Assembly: GCF_900215435.1 (NCBI RefSeq)
Contig: NZ_OCMY01000001.1
Coordinates: 1,922,001 to 1,986,000, forward strand
Source of the DNA: Candidatus Pantoea floridensis
GTDB lineage: Bacteria; Pseudomonadota; Gammaproteobacteria; Enterobacterales; Enterobacteriaceae
Length of the DNA: 64,000 bases
Direction of reading: 5' to 3'
Every line of letters starts with the position of its first letter. The stretch's first letter is position 1. Positions 44,818 to 57,483 of this stretch are shown here, piece by piece. The notes below the pieces were generated by a model. It made no database searches, had not been told where the DNA came from, and saw only the letters and a list, made by a program, of their open reading frames with translations. The translations under genes and the position numbers were made by a program.

Positions 44818-46892
44818 GCGTTGCTGTAGCGTTCGGTTTCCGGCAGCCAGCGCTCAATCAGCGCCTGCGCCTGCTCAGGATAATGCTGGTGGATATGGCG
44901 CGCCACGCGCTGAACTTCAGGGATCATCCCCTGATCGCGCAGCAAATCGGCCACTTTAAACTCGGCGTTTCCGGTTTGCCGCGTACCAAGCATCTCACCC
45001 GGACCGCGAATCTCTAAATCGTGCTGGGCAATTACAAAGCCATCATTGCTATCGCGCAGCACCTGCAAGCGCTTTTGGGCGGTTTTGCTTAGCGGTGCTT
45101 TGTACAGCAGCACGCAATGCGAGGCGACCGCGCCACGGCCCACGCGACCGCGCAGCTGGTGCAGCTGTGCAAGACCGAGACGTTCCGGGTTTTCGATAAT
45201 CATCAGGCTGGCATTCGGCACATCCACGCCCACTTCAATCACGGTGGTGGCGATTAACAGCTGGATTTCATTGGCTTTAAACGCTGCCATCACCGCCTGC
45301 TTTTCGGCTGGCTTCATGCGGCCGTGCACCAGGCCCACCTGCAAATCGGGGAGCGCCACTTTCAGCTCTTCCCAGGTGGCTTCCGCCGCCTGCGCTTCCA
45401 GCACTTCCGACTCTTCAATCAGCGTACAGACCCAATAAGCCTGGCGCCCTTCGTGACAGGCGCTCTGCACGCGCGTGATGATCTCGCTACGACGGCTGTC
45501 GGGAATTGCCACCGTGGTCACCGGCGTACGTCCAGGCGGTAATTCATCGATGGTCGAGGTATCGAGATCGGCGTAAGCGGTCATTGCCAGCGTGCGGGGA
45601 ATCGGCGTCGCGGTCATGATCAGCTGATGCGGATGGAAGCCCTGTTCCTCGCCCTTTTCCCACAGCGCTAAACGCTGATGCACGCCAAAGCGGTGCTGCT
45701 CATCAATAATCACCAGCGCCATGCCGTTGAATTTCACCTGTTCCTGGAACAGGGCATGGGTGCCAACCACCATCGCAACCTGGCCGCTGGCAATCGCTTC
45801 CTGCTGCGCTTCGCGCGCTTTGCCTTTCTGCTTGCCCGCTAGCCAGCCTACTTCGATGCCCAGCGGCGCAAACCACTGGCGGAAATTGTTGGCGTGCTGT
45901 TCGGCCAGCAGTTCGGTCGGTGCCATCAACGCCACCTGTTTGCCGTGCGCGATGACATTTAGCGCCGCCAGCGCGGCCACCAGCGTTTTGCCGGAACCCA
46001 CATCGCCCTGCACCAAACGCATCATCGGAAAATCGTTGGCCAGATCCTTTTCGATTTCTGCCACCACGCGGTTTTGCGCACCGGTTGGTGAGAAGGGCAG
46101 CGCCGCGAGCAGCTGATTAACCAGTTCATGGCGCGCCGTCATCGGCAGCGCATGATGGCGCTGCGCACCCGCGCGCACCGCCAGCATGCTGAGGTTATGT
46201 GCCAGCAGCTCTTCCAGAATTAAACGCTTCTGGGCCGGATGGCGGCCAGTTTCCAGCTCGCTCAGACGTAAATCCGGCGGTGGGCGATGCAGCGTGCGCA
46301 GTGCATCCGGCAGGCTAATCAACCCGCCGCTCAGTTCAGCGGGCAGCAGCTCGGCAATCGGACAACTCTCCAGCAGCGTCAACGCCTGGTCGGTAAGATT
46401 GCGCAGCGTGGCCTGGCGAATGCCTTCGGTGGTGGGATAAACCGGCGTCAGCGTTTCCTGCAGCTCAACGCCGCCTTGTTCTCCCTGTACGCGATACTCG
46501 GGATGAATGATTTCCGCACCGCGCTGGCCGCGTTTAATCTCGCCATAGGCGGTAACGCGGCGGCCCGGTGACAGGCTGTTTTTCATTCCGGCATTGAAAT
46601 TAAAGAAGCGCATGGTGAGCATGCCGCTGCCATCGCTGATATTGCAAACCAGCATGCGGCGGCGACCAAAGCTGATTTCGCTGCTCAGTACTTCGCCTTC
46701 CACCGTGGCATAAACGCCCGGCAGCAGATCATTAATTTTATAAAGTTGGGTGCGATCTTCGTAGCGAAGTGGCAGGTGCAGCAGCAAATCCTGAATGGTG
46801 AACAGGCCAAGTTTGGCCAGTTTGCTCGACTGACTGGCGCCGACGCCGGTCAGGGTACTGAGCGGGATGGCATCCAGCAGACGGCCTTTCAT
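44814..46892 (-). CDS. recG: RecG, branched-DNA helicase
   Basis: ATP-dependent helicase that remodels stalled forks, Holliday junctions and R-loops. An N-terminal OB-type wedge domain precedes a superfamily 2 core: Walker A VQGDVGSGKT, GTHALF, the DExH-type IIDEQHRFG, TATPIPRT and motif VI QLRGRVGRG. Length 692 aa (E. coli 693). It is last in gmk-rpoZ-spoT-trmH-recG, its ATG overlapping the trmH stop by four bases. Confidence 0.97.
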   Translation of the reverse strand: MKGRLLDAIPLSTLTGVGASQSSKLAKLGLFTIQDLLLHLPLRYEDRTQLYKINDLLPGVYATVEGEVLSSEISFGRRRMLVCNISDGSGMLTMRFFNFNAGMKNSLSPGRRVTAYGEIKRGQRGAEIIHPEYRVQGEQGGVELQETLTPVYPTTEGIRQATLRNLTDQALTLLESCPIAELLPAELSGGLISLPDALRTLHRPPPDLRLSELETGRHPAQKRLILEELLAHNLSMLAVRAGAQRHHALPMTARHELVNQLLAALPFSPTGAQNRVVAEIEKDLANDFPMMRLVQGDVGSGKTLVAALAALNVIAHGKQVALMAPTELLAEQHANNFRQWFAPLGIEVGWLAGKQKGKAREAQQEAIASGQVAMVVGTHALFQEQVKFNGMALVIIDEQHRFGVHQRLALWEKGEEQGFHPHQLIMTATPIPRTLAMTAYADLDTSTIDELPPGRTPVTTVAIPDSRRSEIITRVQSACHEGRQAYWVCTLIEESEVLEAQAAEATWEELKVALPDLQVGLVHGRMKPAEKQAVMAAFKANEIQLLIATTVIEVGVDVPNASLMIIENPERLGLAQLHQLRGRVGRGAVASHCVLLYKAPLSKTAQKRLQVLRDSNDGFVIAQHDLEIRGPGEMLGTRQTGNAEFKVADLLRDQGMIPEVQRVARHIHQHYPEQAQALIERWLPETERYSNA

Positions 46893-47584
46893 TTTTTACC
46901 CGTCGATTGCATGGTGGCCCACCAATTAGCGTCGGCTTCCACCTCGCCCTGGGCATTGATGCGGGGATAAGGCAGGCCTTTCTGCTTTGCCACGCGCGCC
47001 AGCACCGGATAGCCGCCTTCAAACAGCAAACGCTGCTGCTCGTCTTCATCCAGCAGGCTGTAGGTGCGCTGATACATCCCCGCGTTCTGTCGTTGACGCT
47101 GCGCTTCATACAGAATCAACGCGGACGCCACTGAGACGTTGAGCGACTGCACCATGCCCACCATCGGCACAATGATGTCCTGATCGGCCAATGCCAACGC
47201 TTCTGCGGTAATCCCGGTTTTTTCCTGACCCATGAGAATGCAGGTCGGCAAGGTGTAATCGATCTCGCGAAAATCAACCGCTTTGGCCGACAGATTGGTC
47301 GCCAGCACCTGCATGCCGCTCTCTTTCAGATGACGCACCGCTTCGGCAATATGACGATGGGTTTTCACCTTCACCCAGCTGTTGCTGCCAGCCGAAGCGG
47401 ACACCATAGTGCGCATACGCACGCTGGGCCACACGGCGTGCACTTCGTGGATGCCGACCGCATCGGCGGTACGGATTACCGCTGAAACGTTATGCGGCTT
47501 ATGCACCTGTTCCATGCAGACGGTGAGGTCGTGCTGGCGCAGGGCCAGCATCTCCTGAATACGAGCAAAGCGTTGAGCGTTCAT
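46889..47584 (-). CDS. trmH: TrmH (SpoU), tRNA Gm18 2'-O-methyltransferase
   Basis: SAM-dependent SPOUT methyltransferase that modifies G18 in the tRNA D loop. The trefoil-knot motifs are visible: HNVSAVIRTADAVG (motif 1, catalytic Arg), ILMGQEKTGIT (motif 2) and MVGMVQSLNVSVASALILYEA (motif 3). Length 231 aa (E. coli 229). It starts three bases after spoT and overlaps recG. Confidence 0.97.
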   Translation of the reverse strand: MNAQRFARIQEMLALRQHDLTVCMEQVHKPHNVSAVIRTADAVGIHEVHAVWPSVRMRTMVSASAGSNSWVKVKTHRHIAEAVRHLKESGMQVLATNLSAKAVDFREIDYTLPTCILMGQEKTGITAEALALADQDIIVPMVGMVQSLNVSVASALILYEAQRQRQNAGMYQRTYSLLDEDEQQRLLFEGGYPVLARVAKQKGLPYPRINAQGEVEADANWWATMQSTGKK

Positions 47585-47587
47585 GGA

Positions 47588-49699
47588 CTAGTTACGATTT
47601 CGGTGAACTTTAATCACGTCCGGCATTACGCGGATTTTGCGCATAATATTCGCCAGATGGACGCGATCGTTCGCGGTGAGGCGGATAAAGGCGCTGTATA
47701 CGCGACCATCACGCTCTTCGGTATTCAGGCTCTGAATATTGGAACCGGCAGTATTGATTGCCGCCGTCAGGTTGGCCAGCGCGCCCTGATGGTTGAACAT
47801 GTCGACTTTAATTTCGGCGACAAATTCCTGATCGGTCACTTTATCCCACTCTACCGGCATGAACTTTTCAGGCTCTTTTTGGTAGCCGCGAATGTTACGG
47901 CAGGATTCGTGATGCACCACCAATCCCTTGCCGGGACTGACGTGCGCGACAATCGGGTCGCCGGGAATGGGACGGCAGCACTTGGCAAAGGTAATCAGCA
48001 CGCCATCCGCGCCTTTGATCGGCAGCTTTTTGCGTTTGCTGTTTTTTTGTGGCTCTTCACTGCCAGACTGCAACAGATTCTTCGCTACCACCACGCTCAT
48101 GGCGTTACCCAGACCAATTTCCGCCAGCAAATCATCAATGGCGGTCAGCTTCATGCGCTCCAGCTCATGCTGGATGTTCTCGGCCGGAATCTCCGCCAGT
48201 TTCTTGCTGCCGCCGAGCGCGTGGCTCAACAGGCGACGACCAAGGTTTACGGAGTCTTCACGCTTGAGGTTTTTCAACAGCTGACGAATTTTGGCGCGCG
48301 CTTTAGAACTCACGACAAAATTAAGCCAGGCGGCGTTCGGTCGTGCGCCTGGAGCCGTGATAATTTCAATGGTTTGGCCGCTGGCCAGCGATTGTGACAG
48401 CGGATAAGGCTGGCGATCGACGCGTGCGCCGACGCAGGCATGACCAATATCGGTATGCACCGCATAGGCGAAATCAACCGGCGTAGCGCCAGCCGGTAAT
48501 TCGACAATGCGGCCTTCCGGCGTGAACACGTAGATCTCATCCGGGAAGAGATCGGATTTCACGCTTTCAATAAATTCAAACGAGCTACCGGCGCTTTGCT
48601 GCAGCTCAAGCAGGCTTTGCAGCCAGCGCTGAGCGCGAATTTGCGCGGTGGTGCCGCTGATTTCACCGGTCTCTTTATAAGCCCAGTGTGCTGCCACCCC
48701 CATTTCAGCCATCTGATCCATATCTTCGGTACGGATCTGCACTTCAACCGGCACGCCGTGCGGGCCAATCATTGACGTATGCAGCGATTGATAGCCGTTG
48801 GCCTTGGGAATAGCGATGTAATCTTTCACGCGTCCGGGACGCGGTTTATACAAGCTGTGCATCTGGCCGAGCACGCGATAACAGGTATCCAAATCTTTCA
48901 CGATAACGCGGAAGGCATAGATATCCATGATCGAGTGAAAACGCTGCTCTTTCAGGTGCATTTTGCGGTAGATCGAGTAGAGATGCTTCTCACGCCCACT
49001 TACGCGACAGGGAATGCCTGCTTCCTGTAAGCGACCATCGATTTCAGCGAGGATCTTCTGAATCATCTCTTTACGGTTACCGCGCGCCGCTTTCACCACC
49101 TCTTTGATCACGCGGAAACGGTTCGGGTAGAGCGCTTCAAAGCCGAGCTCTTCCAGTTCTGTTTTCAGGTGATGAATACCTAGGCGGTGCGCCAGAGGAC
49201 TGTAAATCTCCAGCGTTTCCAGCGCGATACGACGTTTTTTATCCGGGCGTAACGCGCCGAGCGTGCGCATGTTGTGCGTGCGGTCAGCCAGTTTGATCAA
49301 GATGACGCGAATATCCTGCACCATCGCCATGATCATTTTGCGGAAGTTTTCAGCCTGCGCTTCTTTCTTATCGCGGAACTTCAGCTTATCGAGCTTGGAT
49401 ACGCCTTCCACCAGTTCGGCAACGCTTTTACCAAACAGCTGTTCCATATCCTGGTAGGTGGCGGGCGTATCTTCAATCACATCATGCAGCAGCGCTGCCA
49501 TTAGCGTTTCATGGTCGAGTTTCATCTCGGCCAGAATGCAGGCAACCGCAACAGGATGGGTGATGTAAGGCTCGCCGCTGGAGCGTGTTTGTCCCTCGTG
49601 GGCATCACGCGCGACAAGATAAGCTTGCTTGAGGCGCTTGATTTGCTCCTCAGGCAAGTATTTTTCAATCAGTTGATTGAGGCTTTCAAACAGATACAA
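47588..49699 (-). CDS. spoT: SpoT, bifunctional (p)ppGpp hydrolase/synthetase
   Basis: Main (p)ppGpp hydrolase and weak synthetase of the stringent response. The HD hydrolase domain has His72-Asp73 (ALLHDVIEDT) and an upstream HPVAVA histidine. Synthetase, TGS (VFTPEGRIVELPAGATPVDFAYAVHTDIG), helical/zinc-finger-like (CCRPIPGDPI) and C-terminal ACT domains follow. Length 703 aa (E. coli 702). It is 20 bp downstream of rpoZ, which links (p)ppGpp turnover to the RNA polymerase subunit at one (p)ppGpp binding site. Confidence 0.97.
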   Translation of the reverse strand: MYLFESLNQLIEKYLPEEQIKRLKQAYLVARDAHEGQTRSSGEPYITHPVAVACILAEMKLDHETLMAALLHDVIEDTPATYQDMEQLFGKSVAELVEGVSKLDKLKFRDKKEAQAENFRKMIMAMVQDIRVILIKLADRTHNMRTLGALRPDKKRRIALETLEIYSPLAHRLGIHHLKTELEELGFEALYPNRFRVIKEVVKAARGNRKEMIQKILAEIDGRLQEAGIPCRVSGREKHLYSIYRKMHLKEQRFHSIMDIYAFRVIVKDLDTCYRVLGQMHSLYKPRPGRVKDYIAIPKANGYQSLHTSMIGPHGVPVEVQIRTEDMDQMAEMGVAAHWAYKETGEISGTTAQIRAQRWLQSLLELQQSAGSSFEFIESVKSDLFPDEIYVFTPEGRIVELPAGATPVDFAYAVHTDIGHACVGARVDRQPYPLSQSLASGQTIEIITAPGARPNAAWLNFVVSSKARAKIRQLLKNLKREDSVNLGRRLLSHALGGSKKLAEIPAENIQHELERMKLTAIDDLLAEIGLGNAMSVVVAKNLLQSGSEEPQKNSKRKKLPIKGADGVLITFAKCCRPIPGDPIVAHVSPGKGLVVHHESCRNIRGYQKEPEKFMPVEWDKVTDQEFVAEIKVDMFNHQGALANLTAAINTAGSNIQSLNTEERDGRVYSAFIRLTANDRVHLANIMRKIRVMPDVIKVHRNRN

Positions 49700-49719
49700 G
49701 GGCGACCTGCCGCGTGCTG

Positions 49720-49995
49720 TTAACGACGACCTTCAGCGATAGCGGTAACGGCTTGTAACTCAGCGGCTTCCTGCTCATGCTGTTCCTGGCGATCACGCAC
49801 ATCCAGAATCTGGGTCGTGATCAGACCTTCTTCAATTTCGCGCAGGGCGATAACGGTCGGCTTATCGTTCTCTTCTGGAACCAGCGCATCTTTACCGCCT
49901 ACCTGCATCTGACGTGCACGACGTGCAGCGACCAACACCAGGTCAAAACGGTTACCAACTTTCTCTACTGCGTCCTGAACGGTTACGCGTGCCAT
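49720..49995 (-). CDS. rpoZ: RpoZ, RNA polymerase omega subunit
   Basis: 91 aa, identical in length to E. coli omega, which assists beta' folding and forms ppGpp site 1. The conserved core is [30 protein letters not shown] with [15 protein letters not shown]; the C-terminal tail is Glu/Gln-rich. It lies 57 bp after gmk in the same operon. Confidence 0.97.
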   Translation of the reverse strand: MARVTVQDAVEKVGNRFDLVLVAARRARQMQVGGKDALVPEENDKPTVIALREIEEGLITTQILDVRDRQEQHEQEAAELQAVTAIAEGRR

Positions 49996-50052
49996 AGGTG
50001 TGCTACTCCACAGATGATGAAGAAATGACTGGGCATAATACTGAAAGTGAAT

Positions 50053-53217
<3,165 letters not shown>

Positions 53218-53568
53218 AGAGCACTCCAACAGATTGGCGGCAAGGCTAAAGATTTCCCAGAGTGTAAACCACTGAGATTTTCTAAAGAAAGTGTCGTCGG
53301 ATTAGCCATTTTGATGGCATGCATGCTAACAGGCCTAGCTGGCGTGATAAATCGGGATTTTGTGCGAATCAGGCATGAGTAAAAATGATGCGAAGAGGGC
53401 TAAAAGTCGCCTTCTTAAGTTCCATTCTGTTTGTGTCGTACCTGATTATTGCCTGCTAACCAGGCTTTTCTCTCTCCGGCCCGTTGTAGGGTGCGCATTA
53501 ATGTGCACCGGGCAGAAGCACGCACGATGCGGCTTAACTTATCAGCATTAAGCAACTATTGGACAGGC
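53218..53568 (+). other. Gene-free stretch between yicG and the LuxR-type gene, with a lone REP-like hairpin
   Basis: It holds divergent promoter DNA and at 53486-53509 GTAGG followed by the hairpin GGTGCGCATTAATGTGCACC (53490-53509), the same family as the hairpins in the 105-bp repeats. It lies within the region that would be the LuxR-type gene leader. I see no other structure apart from the dyad GGCATGCATGC near 53318. Confidence 0.7.
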
Positions 53569-54261
53569 ATGAAAAAGCGTAACGAAGACATTCTCCTTTT
53601 CTCTTCTGACAAACTGGCAGCATTAGGGCTGGAGAGTCTTTTGACCTCGTTACCGGTTGCCAGCAAGATTCATCAAGTGTGGTCGCTCAGCACGATAATC
53701 GCCCAGTGCGAGACGCTCAGGCCGCGGCTGCTGGTGTGCATCTTTCATGAAAACATGCCGCTGGCCGGTACGTTAAAGTTATTTTATGGCCTGCAGCAGC
53801 AGTTCCCCGACATGCAAATACTGGTGCTAACCCAGCGTCTATTACCGCTGATGCATGGACTCAGTCGTTATCTGCCTACGCTCAGCGTGCTGGATTTAAA
53901 ATCATCGCGGCAAAAGCTTATCCGAAGCCTGAAGGCGTGCATGAACAGGCAGAGCCCGGTTCATTTAGTGGAAGGTGTTGACGTTCTGCTGCCGGATCGA
54001 CAATTGCGCGTGCTGCTGATGATTGCCTGGGGTTACAGTACAGAGCACATTGGCACGTGCTTAGGGCTCAGCCATAAAACGGTCAATGCACATAAGCTCA
54101 TTGCGCTGTCACGACTGCAAATCAAAAGTAAGAACGATATGGTCGATCTCTTCATGGTGATTGATGAATTACGCATGCTGACGAGTTGGTTACACTTGCA
54201 GCACAGCGACAACGCAGGCGAAGCCATCGTTCAGTTAGAGGACGTATTGCTGGAAGCGTAA
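53569..54261 (+). CDS. LuxR-type regulator with a degenerate receiver domain
   Basis: The C-terminal 65 residues form a LuxR/FixJ helix-turn-helix (LLPDRQLRVLLMIAWGYSTEHIGTCLGLSHKTVNAHK). The N-terminal 120 residues look like a receiver fold in RcsB/FimZ style, but the phospho-acceptor position is His60 (CIFHENMP instead of a D-x-x-MP pattern) and the acidic pair is missing, so it is probably not phosphorylated. From the ATG at 53569 it is 230 aa; an ATG at 53527 would add 14 residues and neither has an ideal ribosome-binding site. Such orphan regulators often control fimbriae, polysaccharide or motility; the target here is unknown. Confidence 0.8.
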   Translation: MKKRNEDILLFSSDKLAALGLESLLTSLPVASKIHQVWSLSTIIAQCETLRPRLLVCIFHENMPLAGTLKLFYGLQQQFPDMQILVLTQRLLPLMHGLSRYLPTLSVLDLKSSRQKLIRSLKACMNRQSPVHLVEGVDVLLPDRQLRVLLMIAWGYSTEHIGTCLGLSHKTVNAHKLIALSRLQIKSKNDMVDLFMVIDELRMLTSWLHLQHSDNAGEAIVQLEDVLLEA

Positions 54262-54292
54262 AAAGAAAAAAGCGTGCTGGTTACCAGCACGC
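54260..54292 (-). terminator. Terminator downstream of the flippase remnant
   Basis: GCGTGCTGGT and ACCAGCACGC form a ten-base stem; on the minus strand it is followed by TTTTTTCTTTTTACG. It also lies just after the LuxR-type stop, where it lacks a T run in the plus direction. Confidence 0.8.
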
Positions 54293-54341
54293 GAACGCAT
54301 CTTCTCAGATGCCCAGAGCCCACCATACAGACTTGTTTTTA

Positions 54342-54986
54342 TTATCCGTTTCTTGCTCGCACATTGGCGAAACTTTTCAGGCTAAAACGGTATTCTGGCT
54401 GGAACCAGGAACGACCGTAATAGCAGTAGATCAGCATTCTGATGGATACCATGGCGAGGTAGCCCCAGATTGCGCACAACACCGAAGGTGTCAGCCACAC
54501 GGTAAACAGTGTGATACCCAGCCCTGCTAACACAGAAGCGGTTTCCGTGAAGGCAATGCGTGAAAATTGATTTTCCCGTTGCAATATGGCGCGATAATGC
54601 TGTCCTTGCGGAATAATAATGAATATCACCGAAATCATCTCGAGCATAATCGCCATTTCGGGTTGATTCATAATACGACTGGAAATATCGCTACCAATAA
54701 ACAGTGCGGCAAAAATGGCCATTCCGCATAATACATTGCCCCAATATAAAATCGAGAGATCGCTATTATTCAGGCTTTTATTTCTGATAATGGCATTGCC
54801 AAAACCTCGGTCCGCCAACGTATCAATAACCAATAGCATCACAATCGCGATGGCGAGCAAATTCAACTCATTTGCCTGAAGTATTTGTGCCAAAAGTGAA
54901 AGCTGCAAAACACCAATACCAACGATTTTAATCGATGACAAAACTGACCACTTAGCGTTGGTCAAATTTCTTTCTCTTATCGCCAT
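54342..54986 (-). pseudogene. Truncated polysaccharide flippase (WzxC/AmsL-like, N-terminal half)
   Basis: 214 residues from the ATG at 54986 (MAIRERNLTNAKWSVLSSIKIVGIG) that resemble the first 215 or so residues of MOP/PST flippases such as WzxC, usually about 490 aa. About five to six helices remain; shared segments include LADRGFGNAIIRNKS, ILYWGNV and IIPQGQHYRAILQRE. The protein stops after YRFSLKSFANVRARNG, just where the family continues with RFGAW and the second half. No remaining half follows before the terminator. It is either a decayed exopolysaccharide gene or, less likely, a half-size membrane protein. Confidence 0.72.
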
Positions 54987-55060
54987 ACCCTGCTCTTTAT
55001 GGTACATGTACCAGTGCAATTAAGGGGTTACCCGAGCCATAGGCTCGGGCACAGATCACA

Positions 55061-55327
55061 TTAATGCAGCGATTCCTGGCGCAATCCTGAAATACCTTTC
55101 AGATTCAGCCATGTATAGATGCACTCAATTAAGTGATGTTCTGATTTTAAAAAGATGCCCCTGGCGCATAATGTTTTTTTTGTCTTAATGGTATCACCTC
55201 CGGTGCGGAGGAAATCCATAAGATCATTATAAAATCCCTTTGAGTTTATATATTCCCCGGCCAGCGTCCTCCTGGCAATCTCAACAAATTCTTTTTCTGA
55301 TAACAAAGGATAGGTTGAGCGATCCAT
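55061..55327 (-). CDS. Hypothetical 88-aa protein
   Basis: Cytoplasmic, helical, without signal or membrane segment; mixed charge with central RTGGDTIKTKKTLCARG. AGGGAAATAAC before the ATG is a good ribosome-binding site. Size and the GGD-x-I-x-x-K segment vaguely recall YmgB/AriR-type connector proteins, but I would not assign it. The hairpin CCCGAGCC/GGCTCGGG (55031-55049) lies between it and the flippase remnant in the same direction, suggesting separate or attenuated transcription. Confidence 0.6.
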   Translation of the reverse strand: MDRSTYPLLSEKEFVEIARRTLAGEYINSKGFYNDLMDFLRTGGDTIKTKKTLCARGIFLKSEHHLIECIYTWLNLKGISGLRQESLH

Positions 55328-55762
55328 GTTATTTCCCTGCTGTTGTTATTATGGGTATTGCTGTGTGTGGAAGAGTTATACCGTGTTTTAATTAAATTAA
55401 CACCATCAGAAAACTCCTATAAATAGACTGCAGAAATAAATGGTTTCATAATATGCATCAGAATATATAAGGCGAGTGATGTGCCATTTATTAGTCTTTT
55501 ACGCCTTTCAGCATCGACTAATGAAGCCACATCAACTGAATGGACAAAAAACTTCGATAAATCATAGGCACTCAGCATTTTATCGCGAAGCCCCACCAGG
55601 AATTTTCCCGGTGAGGAAGCTTAAGCAGCATTGTTGATTAACACAGTGATGAGTGAAGATTTCGGCAAAACAGTTAAACGCTACTGTGCAAAAAAGAAAC
55701 CGCTTTTTATCAATTAATTCCAGCGCAAGTTACAGAGAGGGAGTTTGCATAATGTATTGATT
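55328..55762. other. Gene-free, AT-rich stretch
   Basis: No supported reading frame. The left part is the likely promoter of the 88-aa gene (minus strand); a weak dyad CACCAGGAA/TTCCCGGTG lies near 55596-55616. I see no RNA gene or mobile-element end. Confidence 0.5.
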
Positions 55763-56158
55763 CTAATGAGTTAACAGATGCAGTAGTTGTTCGAGATCGC
55801 GTTTTACCCAGGCAACATCCTGCGCAAACTTCTCATCGGACATCAGCGGCTGGCGGTAAACCACCATCACAACCTCGGCGCCTTGCTCATTAGCAATCAC
55901 CCGCATGGGCATATAAATCTCTTTGCCGCTGCCGGTATCAATCCAGTGATCCATCACGCCAAACGGGTTATGCGGCGTAAAACGAATCTTCACCGTGCCT
56001 TCGGGACCTTTGGCCTTCCAGCTGTTCCCTTCCTGCGTCAGCGTGCTGCTACTGAGCCCGCTTGCCCATTTGGCAAAGCACTCGGGTTTCCAGATGGTTT
56101 CATACAAATCTAACCAGTTGCGTGGAACGGTCAGTGTGACTGTCTGTGATGGCAGCAT
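55763..56158 (-). CDS. SRPBCC (START-like) family protein
   Basis: 131 aa with the polyketide cyclase/START-like layout: MLPSQTVTLTVPRNWLDLYETIWKPECFAKW at the N-terminus, a beta core (VKIRFTPHNPFGVMDHWIDTG) and a long C-terminal helix (DEKFAQDVAWVKRDLEQLLHLL). Members bind hydrophobic ligands or carry out small-molecule chemistry; no specific role can be given. The ATG at 56158 is chosen because sequence farther upstream in frame is unlike the family; GGAGGTTCC precedes it as a strong ribosome-binding site. Confidence 0.8.
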   Translation of the reverse strand: MLPSQTVTLTVPRNWLDLYETIWKPECFAKWASGLSSSTLTQEGNSWKAKGPEGTVKIRFTPHNPFGVMDHWIDTGSGKEIYMPMRVIANEQGAEVVMVVYRQPLMSDEKFAQDVAWVKRDLEQLLHLLTH

Positions 56159-56264
56159 GGAACCTCCTGATGTGAGACAGCCATTAAAGCACGGTGATAC
56201 CGGGCAGAAAATTGCCCGGTAGTGGAAGTGTGGGTCAACAGCGGTTTCCGTGAAAATGCTGTAA

Positions 56265-57407
56265 TCAAATAAACTTGCCGCGCCCCTGAATATCCAGCTC
56301 TTGCGCTGTTCCGTCTGCTGCACGCAGGACAAAGCGATCGGACTGTGCAACCACGGCGCAGCTGTGATTAGGGAAAATACGCAGCAACGCACCAACAGGC
56401 GGAGCCTGATCGCCGTATTGCAGGAAGCCATGCTCTTCCGACAGCTTCAGCACCTCATAGTGATTACCTTGCTCATCCACCGCGATGCCAAATCCGCTGG
56501 CATTGGTGCCGTGTGGACCTTTGTCGGAGCTGAGCATCTTGGAACCGGCATCGATGATGGCAAAGTGTGGATTCACCGCCACCACGCGCGTGATCACGCT
56601 CAGCGCCAGCGCATCCGGCGAGCACAGACCCAGCCGCCAGGCGGTGAGATCCAATAGCGCGTAATTACCGGGACGAATTTCATCGCTGCCTGACGCCACG
56701 GGGGCCGCCAGCGCCGTTGGGGTGGAACCCACTGAAATCGGGCAGGGTGTAAAACCGGCTTCGGCCACGCGTTGCTGCACATCGCGCATCAAGGCGATTT
56801 CCTGCAATGCGACTTCTGCAATCGCCGTAGGATTGCCCGCACCATAAGCGTGACCGGCATGGGATACCAACCCGGCAAAGGGCAGGCCTGCGCTTTTAAG
56901 GCGCTGAGCCAGCGTGATGGCCATCTCGCTGTGGGGATCAACGCCGATGCGATGCAATCCCACATCCACCTTGATCGCCACCGCCAGTGAGCAATCGGGT
57001 TGGCGCTGATGTGCCGCCGCGATCGCCGTAACGCCCATCTCGGCATCCACGATGCAGGTAATGCGCACCTGATGCTCTGCCGCCACCGCCAGCAGTTCCG
57101 CCAGCGTGTCGGCGTGCACAATGGGATAAGCCAGCAGCAGATCGCGCTCACCTGCCAAAATAAAGGCTACGCCTTCACTCGGCTTCGACACGGTAATGCC
57201 GCGCGCGCCAAGCGCACGTTGTTGCCCGGCAATCCAGACGCTTTTATGGGTTTTAATATGGGGACGTAGCGCGACGCCCGCGGCATCGGCTTTTTGCTGC
57301 ATCAGCTGCAGATTACGCTGCAGGCGCGGTGCATCAATTTCGAGATAAGGTGTGAGTCGGTCGGCAATTAAAGGCCGCAACCAGCCAGCTGTAATATTCT
57401 GCTCCAT
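56265..57407 (-). CDS. DSD1-type PLP enzyme (D-serine dehydratase/D-threonine aldolase-like)
   Basis: Alanine racemase-like N-terminal barrel with the PLP lysine in RPHIKTHKS (about residue 53), followed by the DSD1 C-terminal domain with the metal motif FPNHSCAVV (His and Cys). Members dehydrate D-serine or cleave D-threonine and related D-3-hydroxy amino acids; the exact substrate cannot be read from sequence. The ATG at 57407 (MEQNITAGWLRPL) gives 380 aa. It is about 105 bp upstream of the SRPBCC gene in the same direction, so cotranscription is possible. Confidence 0.85.
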   Translation of the reverse strand: MEQNITAGWLRPLIADRLTPYLEIDAPRLQRNLQLMQQKADAAGVALRPHIKTHKSVWIAGQQRALGARGITVSKPSEGVAFILAGERDLLLAYPIVHADTLAELLAVAAEHQVRITCIVDAEMGVTAIAAAHQRQPDCSLAVAIKVDVGLHRIGVDPHSEMAITLAQRLKSAGLPFAGLVSHAGHAYGAGNPTAIAEVALQEIALMRDVQQRVAEAGFTPCPISVGSTPTALAAPVASGSDEIRPGNYALLDLTAWRLGLCSPDALALSVITRVVAVNPHFAIIDAGSKMLSSDKGPHGTNASGFGIAVDEQGNHYEVLKLSEEHGFLQYGDQAPPVGALLRIFPNHSCAVVAQSDRFVLRAADGTAQELDIQGRGKFI

Positions 57408-57483
57408 CAAGATAGTCCGCAGGTGATTATTCCGTGCGGACTATCATTCATTAATGAGGGGCAGAATACCAGCCGAGAGCAGA

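Noticed and set aside
53218..53568. Additional small coding sequence before the LuxR-type gene
   Set aside because: The frame from 53360 is short, crosses the REP-like hairpin and has no ribosome-binding site or family pattern.
55001..55012. Palindrome GGTACATGTACC upstream of the flippase remnant
   Set aside because: A perfect 12-bp dyad, but single-copy here and with no regulator motif I can name; chance or a generic operator cannot be told apart.
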